Part shown: one piece after another, positions 49,302 to 60,686 of the stretch | How positions within the stretch are numbered: position 1 is the first letter of the stretch | Layout of the letters: every line of letters begins with the position of its first letter | Assembly (NCBI GenBank): GCA_017435425.1 | Contig: JAFSFC010000014.1 | Coordinates: forward strand, 53,643 to 117,642 | DNA length: 64,000 nt | Direction: 5' to 3' | DNA from: Ruminiclostridium sp. | GTDB lineage: Bacteria; Bacillota; Clostridia; Oscillospirales; Oscillospiraceae | Position numbers and translations under genes: made by a program | The notes under the pieces: model-generated | Databases searched by the model: none | What the model saw: the letters and a program-made list of their open reading frames with translations, nothing else | Told to the model about the DNA's origin: nothing

Positions 49302-50192
49302 TCAGGCAAGAAGCCCGGCCTCTCTCATGGTGCTTTTCAGGTGTTCCAGGGGCCCTGCATCCATCTCCCACAGGGGCATCCGCAGAGCGCCGCTGTCCAG
49401 CCCGACCAGCTTCATGGCAGCCTTGATGGGCACAGGGTTGACCTGAGAGAACAGGGCCCGGGTGAGAGGGGTGTAGGTCACTTGCAGTTCCCGGGCCTTC
49501 TTCCAGTCTTCCTGGAGGGCGCAGCGGGTCATCTCTGCCATGGGGCCGGGGGCCAGGTTGGACACCACGGAAATCAGCCCCTTGGCCCCCATGGCCATCA
49601 TGGGGACGGTGTGGTCATCGTTGCCCGACCAGATGTTCAGATCATCCCCGCATAGGGCCAGGGTGTCGGCCAGGAGGGAGAAATCCCCGGAGGCCTCCTT
49701 GATTCCATTGATGTTGGGATGCTGACTGAGGATGCGGTAGGTTTCAGCAGTGAAGGAGAGTCCTGTCCGGGAAGGTACATTGTAAAGAATGATGGGCAGC
49801 TCTACCCGGTCGGCCAGATACGCATAGTGCCTCACCAGGCCGGTCTGGGTGGTCTTGTTGTAATAGGGGGTCACCAGCAGGAGGGCATCGGCCCCGGACT
49901 CCTGGGCGTGCTGGCAGAGGTAGAGAGCCGCCGCTGTGTCATTGCTCCCCGACCCGGCAATGACCGGGCAGCGCCCCGCCACATGGGACACGCAGAAATC
50001 CACCAGATGGATGTGTTCCTGGACGGTGAGGGCAGAGCTCTCCCCGGTGGTGCCGCAGACGCACAGGGCATCGATCCCGGCCTCGATTTGCCGGTCGATC
50101 TGCCGGGCAAACGCACCAAAGTCAATGGCTCCGGTGGAGCGGAAGGGGGTAATGAGGGCGGTGCAGGTTCCGGTAAATACGGGTTCTTTCAT
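49302..50192 (-). CDS. dapA: 4-hydroxy-tetrahydrodipicolinate synthase
   Basis: A 296-residue class-I aldolase of lysine and diaminopimelate synthesis, condensing pyruvate with aspartate semialdehyde. The Schiff-base Lys is in INGIKEASGD (about 160), the catalytic Tyr in LLLVTPYYNKT (about 130), and GTTGESSAL binds the substrate carboxyl. The ATG at 50192 has AAAGGAG before it. It sits 94 bases behind asd on the same strand, with a terminator between, so the two can be expressed unequally. Confidence 0.96.
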   Translation of the reverse strand: MKEPVFTGTCTALITPFRSTGAIDFGAFARQIDRQIEAGIDALCVCGTTGESSALTVQEHIHLVDFCVSHVAGRCPVIAGSGSNDTAAALYLCQHAQESGADALLLVTPYYNKTTQTGLVRHYAYLADRVELPIILYNVPSRTGLSFTAETYRILSQHPNINGIKEASGDFSLLADTLALCGDDLNIWSGNDDHTVPMMAMGAKGLISVVSNLAPGPMAEMTRCALQEDWKKARELQVTYTPLTRALFSQVNPVPIKAAMKLVGLDSGALRMPLWEMDAGPLEHLKSTMREAGLLA

Positions 50193-50212
50193 AGAAGCTC
50201 CTTTCCAAAACA

Positions 50213-50270
50213 AAAAGCGGCCCCAAGCTGACTTCTGACAGAATACCATCAGAAATCGGCCTGGGGCCGC
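50213..50270 (-). terminator. Terminator/attenuator between asd and dapA
   Basis: GCGGCCCCA (50217–50225) pairs with TGGGGCCGC (50262–50270); an inner stem TTCTGA/TCAGAA also forms. On the minus strand it is followed by TTTTTG. It ends asd transcripts or meters dapA. Confidence 0.8.
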
Positions 50271-50286
50271 GTATCTTACTCAACAG

Positions 50287-51372
50287 TTAGCGGGGGAGGA
50301 TGTAATTCTCTGCGCACAGCAGCTCAGCCAGCAGAACGGCACCGCCGGCAGCACCACGGAGAGTGTTGTGGGACAGACCCACGAACTTGTAGTCATACTG
50401 GGTGTCGGGACGCAGACGACCCAGGGTGACAGCCATGCCGCCTTCCAGGTCACGGTCCAGCTTGGCCTGGGGACGGTCGGGCTCCTCAAAATACTGGAGG
50501 AACTGCTTGGGTGCGCTGGGGAGGTTCAGCTCCTGGGCACGGCCCTGGAAGTTCTTCCAGATGGTCTTGATCTCTTCCTCAGTGGGCTTCTTCTCGAAGG
50601 AGACGAAGACAGCGGCGGTGTGGCCGTCGGAAACGGGCACACGCAGGCACTGAGCGGTGATGGAAGGGGAGGTGGCAGAGACGATCTTACCGTTTTCCAC
50701 GGTGCCCCAGACCTTCAGAGGCTCCTTCTCGGACTTCTCTTCCTCGCCGCCGATGTAGGGGATCAGGTTATCCACCATCTCAGGCCAGGTCTCAAAGGTC
50801 TTGCCTGCGCCGGAAATGGCCTGATAGGTGCATACCAGGACCTTCTCAATGCCAAACTCCCGCAGGGGATGCAGGGCAGGGGCATAGGACTGGATGGAGC
50901 AGTTGGACTTGACGGCGATGAAGCCGCGGCTGGTACCCAGACGCTTTCTCTGGTCGTCAATGACCTTGATGTGCTCGGGATTCACTTCGGGGATGACCAT
51001 GGGGACGTCCTCGGTCCAGCGGTGAGCACTGTTGTTGGAGACCACGGGGCACTCCAGCTTGGCGTAGGCCTCTTCCAGGGCACGGATCTCGTCCTTCTTC
51101 ATGTCCACAGCGCAGAAAATAAAGTCCACGGCAGCGGCCATCTTTTCCTTATCGGCCTCAGCATCCATGACCACCAGGTTCTTGGCTTCCTCGGGCATGG
51201 GGGTGCCCATGGCCCAGCGGGGACCAACGGCATCGGCATAGGTCTTACCGGCGGAACGGGCGCTGGCAGCCACAGCAGTTAACTGGAACCAGGGATGGTT
51301 CTCCAGCAGGGTTACAAAACGCTGGCCCACCATACCGGTTGCGCCAACCACACCAACAGCGTACTTTTTCAT
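50287..51372 (-). CDS. asd: Aspartate-semialdehyde dehydrogenase
   Basis: A 361-residue enzyme making aspartate semialdehyde for lysine, threonine and methionine. NADP-binding [10 protein letters not shown] (about 10–19), catalytic Cys in [11 protein letters not shown] (about 152), and active-site His in the region of [13 protein letters not shown] are present. It is the longer, archaeal/clostridial-type form. The start is the ATG at 51372 behind AGGAGG; the frame extends upstream through a leader without ribosome site. Confidence 0.96.
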   Translation of the reverse strand: MKKYAVGVVGATGMVGQRFVTLLENHPWFQLTAVAASARSAGKTYADAVGPRWAMGTPMPEEAKNLVVMDAEADKEKMAAAVDFIFCAVDMKKDEIRALEEAYAKLECPVVSNNSAHRWTEDVPMVIPEVNPEHIKVIDDQRKRLGTSRGFIAVKSNCSIQSYAPALHPLREFGIEKVLVCTYQAISGAGKTFETWPEMVDNLIPYIGGEEEKSEKEPLKVWGTVENGKIVSATSPSITAQCLRVPVSDGHTAAVFVSFEKKPTEEEIKTIWKNFQGRAQELNLPSAPKQFLQYFEEPDRPQAKLDRDLEGGMAVTLGRLRPDTQYDYKFVGLSHNTLRGAAGGAVLLAELLCAENYILPR

Positions 51373-51526
51373 CAAAAGGACCTCCTGACATTGTACAATA
51401 TGGCCCAAAACGGGCAAATCCTGCTGCCGAAGAAAAACAGCAGTTGAAATGACTTGGGTATCTGTTATATAATAACTTGATATCTGCCTATACTTGTTTC
51501 CAATTGGAATAGAACCGTATTGATTA

Positions 51527-51555
51527 AAGATAGCACAGAGATATTTTAAAGTCAA
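51527..51555 (-). promoter_or_regulatory. Promoter of asd
   Basis: Minus strand TTGACT (51555–51550), 17-bp spacer, TATCTT (51532–51527). It leaves a leader of about 150 bases with two small hairpins (CTGCTG with CAGCAG at 51421–51443; GCCC with GGGC at 51403–51415). I cannot match it to a known riboswitch. Confidence 0.6.
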
Positions 51556-51622
51556 GACATCGGCCCTTCTGTTTATCCTATGCATCCCCTGCAGAGGATG
51601 CCACAAATAATATCGATAAGGA

Positions 51623-52660
51623 TTGATCCCTATTAAGACCTCTGATTTTTACTATGATCTTCCCCCTGAGCTCATCGCTCAGACCCCCATCCAACAGCGG
51701 GACGCCTCCCGTCTGCTCACCCTGAACAAGAACACGGGAGAGACTGAACATCATCATTTTTACGAACTGCCCAAGTTCCTGCGGCCCGGTGACTGCCTGG
51801 TGCTGAACAACTCCCGGGTCCTGCCCGCCCGACTCATCGGTAAGCGTGAACCCGGCGGCGGCGCCTGTGAGGTCATGCTCCTCATTGACCGGGGGGATAA
51901 GGTTTGGGAGTGCCTGGTCCGTCCGGGCAAGAAGCTTCGTCCCGGTACCCGCCTGTCCTTTGGTGACGGCAAGCTCACTGCGGAAGTGACCGAAGTGCTG
52001 GAGGGCGGCAACCGGCTGGTGCGCTTTGAGTACGAGGGCATCTTCCTGGAGATCCTGGAGCAGCTGGGTAAAATGCCCCTGCCCCCTTACATCAAGGCAG
52101 AGCTCCAGGACGCAGAGCGCTACCAGACCGTCTACTCCAAAGAAGTTGGCTCTGCAGCTGCTCCCACTGCCGGCCTGCACTTTACCAAGGAACTGCTGGA
52201 GGAGATCCAGTCTATGGGTGTTCGTGTCTGCTATGTGACCCTCCATGTGGGTCTGGGCACCTTCCGCCCGGTAAAGGTGGAGGACGTAAATAACCACGAG
52301 ATGCACAGTGAATACTGCATGATTTCCGCCGAGACAGCCGAAGTCATCAACCGGACCAAGCGGGAAGGGGGGAGGGTCATCTGCGTGGGGACCACCTCCT
52401 GCCGGACCATTGAGAGCTGGGCCGCCGAGGACGGCACCCTGAAGGAGACCGCAGGCTGGACCAACATCTTTATTTACCCCGGATATCGGTTCAAGGTCCT
52501 GGACTGCCTGGTGACCAACTTCCATCTGCCGGAATCCACCCTCATCATGCTGATTTCTGCCCTGGCTGGCCGGGATAACGTTCTGGCGGCTTATGAAGAG
52601 GCAGTAAAGGAGCGCTACCGCTTCTTCTCCTTTGGCGATGCGATGTTTATTCACGACTAA
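51623..52660 (+). CDS. queA: tRNA preQ1(34) ribosyltransferase-isomerase QueA
   Basis: Makes epoxyqueuosine at tRNA position 34 using the ribosyl part of SAM. The protein matches QueA through [44 protein letters not shown] and [13 protein letters not shown]. The start is odd: homologues begin MKTSDFYY, which here reads ATT-AAG-ACC at 51632, nine bases from AAGGA. The only standard start codon is TTG at 51623, which touches the ribosome site. Coordinates use the TTG; ATT initiation is a real possibility. Followed 12 bases later by tgt. Confidence 0.93.
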   Translation: MIPIKTSDFYYDLPPELIAQTPIQQRDASRLLTLNKNTGETEHHHFYELPKFLRPGDCLVLNNSRVLPARLIGKREPGGGACEVMLLIDRGDKVWECLVRPGKKLRPGTRLSFGDGKLTAEVTEVLEGGNRLVRFEYEGIFLEILEQLGKMPLPPYIKAELQDAERYQTVYSKEVGSAAAPTAGLHFTKELLEEIQSMGVRVCYVTLHVGLGTFRPVKVEDVNNHEMHSEYCMISAETAEVINRTKREGGRVICVGTTSCRTIESWAAEDGTLKETAGWTNIFIYPGYRFKVLDCLVTNFHLPESTLIMLISALAGRDNVLAAYEEAVKERYRFFSFGDAMFIHD

Positions 52661-52672
52661 CGGAGGATATTC

Positions 52673-53803
52673 ATGTTTAAACTGTTAAAAACCGAAGGCA
52701 ATGCCCGACGGGGCGAGCTGACCACCCCCCACGGCACCGCCCAGACCCCGGTCTTTATGAACGTGGGCACCCAGGGAGCCATCAAGGGGGCGGTATCCGC
52801 CCATGACCTGGTGGACATCGGCTGCCAGATCGAGCTGTCCAACACCTACCACCTCCATCTCCGCCCCGGTGACAAGCTGGTGAAGGAGATGGGCGGCCTG
52901 CACAAGTTCATGCGCTGGGATGGTCCTATCCTCACTGACAGCGGAGGCTTCCAGGTGTTTTCCCTCTCCGGTCTGCGTAAGATCAAGGAGGAGGGCGTCA
53001 CTTTTGCCTCCCACATTGACGGCCGGAAGATCTTCATGGGTCCGGAAGAGAGTATGCAGATCCAGTCTAATCTGGGCTCTGACATTGCCATGGCCTTTGA
53101 TGAATGCGTGGAGAATCCCTCCCCCTATGACTATGTGAAAAAGTCCTGTGAACGCACCCTGCGCTGGCTGGAGCGCTGCAAGGTGGAGCACGATCGTCTG
53201 AATCAGGAGCCTGACGCTGTGAACCCCCAGCAGATGCTCTTTGGTATCAATCAGGGCGGCACTTTCCCGGACCTTCGTGTCTGGCACATGAAGGAGACTG
53301 CCAAGATCGATTGCGACGGCTACGCCATCGGCGGTCTGGCTGTGGGTGAGCCCGCTGAAGTCATGTATGAGATCATCGAAGCGGTGGAACCTCATATGCC
53401 CCAGGATAAGCCCCGTTATCTCATGGGTGTCGGTACCCCCACCAACATCATTGAGGCAGTGGCCCGGGGTGTGGATATGTTTGACTGTGTTCTGCCTGCC
53501 AGAAATGCCCGCCATGGTAAGCTCTACACCTGGGAGGGCGCTTTGAACATCAAGAATGAGAAGTATAAGAACGACGACCAGCCCATTGACCCCAAGTGTG
53601 ACTGCCCGGTCTGCCGTTCCTTCTCCCGGGCCTATCTGCGCCACCTGTTTGTGGCAGGAGAGATGCTGGCCATGCGCCTGGCTGTTATGCACAACCTGCA
53701 TTTCTACAATGAACTGATGGCCCAGATCCGTTTAGCCCTGGACGAAGGCAGATTTGAGGAATTCCGGAAGGAATACTCTGAAAAACTGGCCCGGAAGATT
53801 TAA
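52673..53803 (+). CDS. tgt: Queuine/preQ1 tRNA-guanine transglycosylase
   Basis: A 376-residue base-exchange enzyme inserting preQ1 for G34. The nucleophile and base-binding Asps are in DSGGFQVFSLS (about 88–98) and GVDMFDCVLPARNARHG. Zinc is bound by CDCPVCRSF and a later His (HNLHFYNEL). RBS GGAGG, ATG at 52673. With queA before and yajC after, the classic order. Confidence 0.97.
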   Translation: MFKLLKTEGNARRGELTTPHGTAQTPVFMNVGTQGAIKGAVSAHDLVDIGCQIELSNTYHLHLRPGDKLVKEMGGLHKFMRWDGPILTDSGGFQVFSLSGLRKIKEEGVTFASHIDGRKIFMGPEESMQIQSNLGSDIAMAFDECVENPSPYDYVKKSCERTLRWLERCKVEHDRLNQEPDAVNPQQMLFGINQGGTFPDLRVWHMKETAKIDCDGYAIGGLAVGEPAEVMYEIIEAVEPHMPQDKPRYLMGVGTPTNIIEAVARGVDMFDCVLPARNARHGKLYTWEGALNIKNEKYKNDDQPIDPKCDCPVCRSFSRAYLRHLFVAGEMLAMRLAVMHNLHFYNELMAQIRLALDEGRFEEFRKEYSEKLARKI

Positions 53804-53823
53804 CGGGAAAATCAAAAAAACAC

Positions 53824-53852
53824 TTGTCAAATCTTGAAGTATATTTTATAAT
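53824..53852 (+). promoter_or_regulatory. Promoter of yajC
   Basis: TTGTCA (53824–53829), 17-bp spacer, TATAAT (53847–53852), 38 bases before the start codon. Confidence 0.7.
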
Positions 53853-53890
53853 GAACGTTAGTTCTTATTTTATTAGCGGAGGGAACAACC

Positions 53891-54178
53891 TTGGATAATA
53901 GTATTATTCTTCTGATTGCGTTACTGGTCTTCTATATTCTGATCTTCTATTTCCTGAAGATGCGTCCTGACAAGAAGCGTAAGAAGGAACAGGAAGAGAT
54001 GAAAAAGGCTCTGGTTCCTGGCGATGCTGTTACCATGATCGACGGTATCGTGGGTAACATCTGCGCTGTCAAGGAAAAGACCGTTGTCGTTGAGACCGGC
54101 GCTGACCGTGTCCGCCTGGAGTACGCACACTGGGCCATCATGGACAAGGGCGTTGCCATTGATCAGGTCCAGCAGTAA
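53891..54178 (+). CDS. yajC: Preprotein translocase subunit YajC
   Basis: A 95-residue Sec accessory with one N-terminal helix (about 4–23) and a basic linker RPDKKRKKEQEEM, then the small beta domain LVPGDAVTMIDGIVG. It supports SecDF–YidC. It starts with TTG at 53891, five or six bases behind CGGAGGGA, a clear non-ATG start. Own promoter; the next gene is behind a terminator-like hairpin. Confidence 0.93.
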   Translation: MDNSIILLIALLVFYILIFYFLKMRPDKKRKKEQEEMKKALVPGDAVTMIDGIVGNICAVKEKTVVVETGADRVRLEYAHWAIMDKGVAIDQVQQ

Positions 54179-54203
54179 CCCATACTATCAGCATAGAAAA
54201 TTA

Positions 54204-54253
54204 CCTTCCCGCATAGAATCCAGCAGTGATTCTGTACGGGGAGGGATTTTTTT
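54204..54253 (+). terminator. Terminator-like hairpin hiding a ribosome site
   Basis: CCTTCCCG (54204–54211) pairs with CGGGGAGG (54237–54244), with inner GAATC/GATTC, followed by seven T. The 3' arm is also the ribosome site of the TIGR04086 gene, whose TTG start overlaps the T-run. Confidence 0.7.
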
Positions 54254-54638
54254 GCGTAAAAACAGTGTGCTTCATGTCTTTTTTGGGGCAGGCGTTGCTC
54301 TGGCTCTGGCATTGGTGTTGGCCTTTGGTGCAGCGATCCTCATTTGGTTCGGAACGATTCCGGCCGGTACGCCCAGCATAGCCCTGAGCTTTTGTATGGG
54401 GCTGTGCGCTTTTATAGGGGGAAGGTTTGCCATTGGAAGAGGGGGAGAGCCGATCCTAACCGGGATCGCGACCGGTGTTGTTTTGGCATGCGTTATGCTG
54501 GCGGTTTGTCTGTGTCTGACAGGTGTCCTTCCGCTTCATGGTCGTTATTTAGCAACCGGCATGCTGACGCTGTCCGGAGGCGCCCTTTCTGGTCTATTTG
54601 GCGAAAAAAAGAAACGAAAGAAGAAAAAGAAGAAGTGA
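54252..54638 (+). CDS. TIGR04086-family membrane protein
   Basis: A 128-residue protein with four helices (e.g. GAGVALALALVLAFGAAIL, TGIATGVVLACVMLAVCLCL) and a Lys-rich tail. In Clostridia this family sits after yajC and may relate to the SpoIIM/membrane group; role unknown. The likely start is TTG at 54252, six bases behind GGGGAGGGA. The following gene begins one base after its stop. Confidence 0.78.
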   Translation: MRKNSVLHVFFGAGVALALALVLAFGAAILIWFGTIPAGTPSIALSFCMGLCAFIGGRFAIGRGGEPILTGIATGVVLACVMLAVCLCLTGVLPLHGRYLATGMLTLSGGALSGLFGEKKKRKKKKKK

Positions 54639-54639
54639 T

Positions 54640-55179
54640 ATGGGCAAACGAATTACAATGGTGTACACAAGAAAAGGGGAGAGCAGGCACAGAAACACGG
54701 CCCTTGTTTTGATTTCGGTGGTATTTTTGCTGGGGGGCATCTTGGGTTATATAGCCCAGGATAAAGTCTTAGCATCTACCTATGTACACTTGTTCTTGAA
54801 TAAAGTTGGAGAAAAAACGATTCATCCGGCCTTTGGACAGGAGATTTGGAACATATTCCGCTGGCCTGGGGTATTGCTAATCATGAGAGCATGTTCTTTG
54901 GGTGGGATCCTGATTCCAATTGTCATGTTTCTGCGAGGATTTCTGCTGTCCTTTGGCATTTCGGCTTTTGCAGCAGAAAGCCTTCGGGCAGCTGTCCTGT
55001 TGTTTGGCCCAACCTGCGTGTTGACCCTGCCGGTACTGTTTATTTTGAGCACAGAGATCCTGTTGCGGAGAATTGGAGAACAGCGGGAACTGAAACCCGC
55101 TGTTGTACTGGCCTGTCTGCTGGCACTTTGTTTGTGCATGGTGATTGACCTGGCGGTGGTTCCGCTTTTGTTGGTGTAA
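54640..55179 (+). CDS. Stage II sporulation protein M-like
   Basis: A 179-residue membrane protein with about five helices: LVLISVVFLLGGILGYIA near the start and LGGILIPIVMFLRGFLLSFG in the middle, as in SpoIIM. The latter is part of the engulfasome (SpoIIDMP) that remodels the septum in endospore formers. The position next to xerD repeats the Bacillus order spoIIM–(fur)–xerD. It is shorter than Bacillus SpoIIM (214). ATG at 54640, one base after the previous stop. Identity by pattern and context. Confidence 0.72.
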   Translation: MGKRITMVYTRKGESRHRNTALVLISVVFLLGGILGYIAQDKVLASTYVHLFLNKVGEKTIHPAFGQEIWNIFRWPGVLLIMRACSLGGILIPIVMFLRGFLLSFGISAFAAESLRAAVLLFGPTCVLTLPVLFILSTEILLRRIGEQRELKPAVVLACLLALCLCMVIDLAVVPLLLV

Positions 55180-55194
55180 ATAGAATGGGAGGAC

Positions 55195-55222
55195 TTGCTT
55201 TTTCTTAGAAAACAGATATAAT
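55195..55222 (+). promoter_or_regulatory. Promoter ahead of the dif-like site and xerD
   Basis: TTGCTT (55195–55200), 16-bp spacer, TATAAT (55217–55222; a second TATAAT follows at 55222–55227). Its transcript meets a terminator hairpin about 15 bases later. Confidence 0.55.
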
Positions 55223-55241
55223 ATAATTAAAATGATTGATC

Positions 55242-55268
55242 TGCTCCCGAAAGGGGAGCAAGCTTTTT
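55242..55268 (+). terminator. Intrinsic terminator before xerD
   Basis: TGCTCCC (55242–55248) pairs with GGGAGCA (55254–55260), followed by AGCTTTTT. It ends the spoIIM transcript and perhaps attenuates the 55195 promoter. Confidence 0.8.
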
Positions 55269-55274
55269 ACCTAA

Positions 55275-55308
55275 CCAACTTCGCATAATGTAGATTTTGC
55301 GAAGTTGG
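55275..55308 (+). other. dif-like Xer recombination site candidate
   Basis: CCAACTTCGCA (55275–55285) and its perfect complement TGCGAAGTTGG (55298–55308) face each other. The inner 28 bases (55278–55305) split as 11-6-11: ACTTCGCATAA, TGTAGA, TTTTGCGAAGT. E. coli dif begins (GG)TGCGCATAA then TGTATA, so the left arm and centre match closely; the right arm is more palindromic than in dif. It stands 28 bases before the recombinase start. Location next to xerD recalls XerH/difH. Confidence 0.6.
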
Positions 55309-55335
55309 ATGGGTGAATAGAAAGGAAACACCACT

Positions 55336-56331
55336 ATGGCTGACTATTGGCTGGAAGCGCCGCCCATTCTGCAGGAATTTCTCAATTACCACGAATCCAT
55401 TCTCTCTCACTCGGCAAAAACCGTAGATGAGTATTTTTTGGATCTTCGGGCATTCTTTCGATATCTGAAATTGCGCCGTGATCCAAGGACCAATCAGGAA
55501 TTGTCATTTCAAGAGATCTCCATCCAGGATATTGATCTGGATTTCGTTTCTCAGGTACAGCTTTCGGATATCTATGGATTTCTGACCTTTCTCTCCGGCG
55601 GGGCTCAGTCCGGGAAAGCGGAATCCTCCACACGAGCCAGAAAATGTGCGGCGATCCGGTCTTTTTATAACTATTTGTGTGTTCATGCGCATCAGATGGA
55701 ATCCAATCCTACCCAGGCACTCAATAACCCAAAACTTCGTAAGACACTGCCAAGATACCTGACTCTTTCCGAAAGCCTGCAATTGCTTGAGGCGGTTACA
55801 GGTCCCAATGAAATACGGGATTACTGTATTCTGACTCTATTTCTGAACTGCGGGTTCCGTGTGGGCGAACTGGTGGGACTGAATGTTCAGGACATTCGGG
55901 ACGATACCATTCGTGTCCTGGGTAAAGGCAACAAGGAACGGCAGCTCTACCTGAACGAGGCTTGCCTGGGTGCCATCCGGGAATATCTGGAAGTCCGACC
56001 AGAGCCCAAGGATGACCCGCGCCATCGGGATGCCCTTTTTGTCTCCCGTAATAAAACTCGTTTGACTACTCGCGCTGTGGAAAACATCGTCCAGAAAGCA
56101 GTTACACGAGCAGGATTGGATCCGAAGTATTCTCCTCACAAGCTTCGCCATACTGCAGCAACCTTGATGCTGAACAATGGCGTAGATATCCGCACTCTGC
56201 AGGACGTTTTGGGCCATGAAAACCTGGGCACCACCCAGATCTATACCCATATTTCGGATGCCAACATGAAAATGGCCGTGGATGCCAATCCCCTGGCCAA
56301 GATCAAAAAGAAAGACGATTTGGACGAATAA
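55336..56331 (+). CDS. xerD: Tyrosine recombinase XerD/XerC
   Basis: A 331-residue site-specific recombinase that resolves chromosome dimers. Catalytic residues are Arg 175 (NCGFRVGELVGL), Lys in VLGKGNKERQL, His 268 and Arg 271 (SPHKLRHTAA), His 294 (VLGHENLG) and the nucleophile Tyr 303 (TTQIYTHIS). The N-terminal domain (SAM-like) is about 30 residues longer than Bacillus XerD. Adjacent to a spoIIM-like gene, the Bacillus order, supporting XerD. A dif-like site lies immediately upstream. Confidence 0.92.
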   Translation: MADYWLEAPPILQEFLNYHESILSHSAKTVDEYFLDLRAFFRYLKLRRDPRTNQELSFQEISIQDIDLDFVSQVQLSDIYGFLTFLSGGAQSGKAESSTRARKCAAIRSFYNYLCVHAHQMESNPTQALNNPKLRKTLPRYLTLSESLQLLEAVTGPNEIRDYCILTLFLNCGFRVGELVGLNVQDIRDDTIRVLGKGNKERQLYLNEACLGAIREYLEVRPEPKDDPRHRDALFVSRNKTRLTTRAVENIVQKAVTRAGLDPKYSPHKLRHTAATLMLNNGVDIRTLQDVLGHENLGTTQIYTHISDANMKMAVDANPLAKIKKKDDLDE

Positions 56332-56378
56332 AATACACCCCACCAAAAGGATGATATTCCTATTGGTGGGGTGTATTT

Positions 56379-56380
<2 letters not shown>
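56332..56380 (+). terminator. Bidirectional intrinsic terminator
   Basis: A 15-bp perfect stem (56332–56346 with 56363–56377, core ACACCCCACCAA) with an inner AGGA/TCCT, A and T runs on both sides, shared by xerD and ligA. Confidence 0.92.
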
Positions 56381-59662
<3,282 letters not shown>

Positions 59663-59684
59663 ACTACATTACATCCTTTGATAA

Positions 59685-60674
59685 TTAAAGATTTTTCTCT
59701 GCGAAGGCAGCAATCAAACGGGCTGCCGCAGTTACGTCGCTCTTCTCAACCATCTCCACAGGAGAATGAATATAGCGGCAGGGAATGGAGATGCCGCCGG
59801 TACGCACACCTGCCCGGGCCAGATGGATGGAACCGGCATCGGTACCCCCTCCAGTGATCACATCTCGCTGACAAGGGATTTTACTTGACACTGCTAATTC
59901 GGTCAGCATCTCCACCATTTCCGGGTGGCAGATGACAGAGTTATCCATCACCTTGATGGCGGCACCGCCGCCCAGGACGGAACTTCCCTTCTGGGTGCTG
60001 TCCAGCTGGTCGGCCAGGGTCACATCAATGGCAATGCCAAAGTCAGGATCAATGGAAAAGGCGGCCGTCTTGCTGCCGCGCAGGCCCAGTTCCTCCTGGG
60101 TGGTAAAGACAAAGTACAGGTCGCTGGTGTGCGCTCGGATCATGCTGAGAGCCTCCAGCATGGCAGCACAGGAAATGCGGTTATCCATATAGGGAGAGAC
60201 CAGCCGGGACTCCAGGGCGTAAGCAGGCATCCGGCAGACGGCGGTGTCACCCACCTGGACCAATCGTCGGGCCTGGGCTTCATCCTTAGCACCGATGTCC
60301 AGATACATATCGTTGATTGTCATGTCCTTGACTGCAACCTTCTGCCGCAGGCAGACCACCCCGGTGACGCCGTTCTTAAAACGGAAGGGGGTGTGCAGGA
60401 TGCTCTCAGGATGGATGCCCCCCAGCTTGCCGAAGGAGAGGTAGCCGTCCTTGTCAATGTGGGTCACGATGATGCCGATGGAATCCATGTGAGCAGCAAA
60501 CATGACCTTGGGACCGCTCCCCTTTTTATGTACGATCAGGTTGCCCATGGTGTCGATCCGGCATTCATCTGCGTAAGGCTCTGCCAGACTCTTTATCGTG
60601 GCGGCGATCTGCCGCTCATCCCCTGCGGGACCGTGGCAGGCGTTCAGTTTTTGAATCACAGACAAATAGTCCAT
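59685..60674 (-). CDS. M42-family metallo-aminopeptidase (copy 1)
   Basis: A 329-residue dinuclear-zinc peptidase of the FrvX/tetrahedral-aminopeptidase group. Ligands: AHMDSIG (His, Asp about 61–63), DNR (Asp 174), TTQEELGLRG (catalytic Glu-Glu about 205) and HSP (His 303). The start MDYLSVIQ is behind GAGGAGG. Third of three related genes. These enzymes trim peptides, often acidic or aromatic N-termini. Confidence 0.93.
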   Translation of the reverse strand: MDYLSVIQKLNACHGPAGDERQIAATIKSLAEPYADECRIDTMGNLIVHKKGSGPKVMFAAHMDSIGIIVTHIDKDGYLSFGKLGGIHPESILHTPFRFKNGVTGVVCLRQKVAVKDMTINDMYLDIGAKDEAQARRLVQVGDTAVCRMPAYALESRLVSPYMDNRISCAAMLEALSMIRAHTSDLYFVFTTQEELGLRGSKTAAFSIDPDFGIAIDVTLADQLDSTQKGSSVLGGGAAIKVMDNSVICHPEMVEMLTELAVSSKIPCQRDVITGGGTDAGSIHLARAGVRTGGISIPCRYIHSPVEMVEKSDVTAAARLIAAFAEKNL

Positions 60675-60686
60675 TTTAGATCCTCC

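Noticed and set aside
51373..51526. Lysine riboswitch or T-box in the asd leader
   Set aside because: The leader is about 150 bases with only two short hairpins; I find neither the lysine core nor a T-box sequence.
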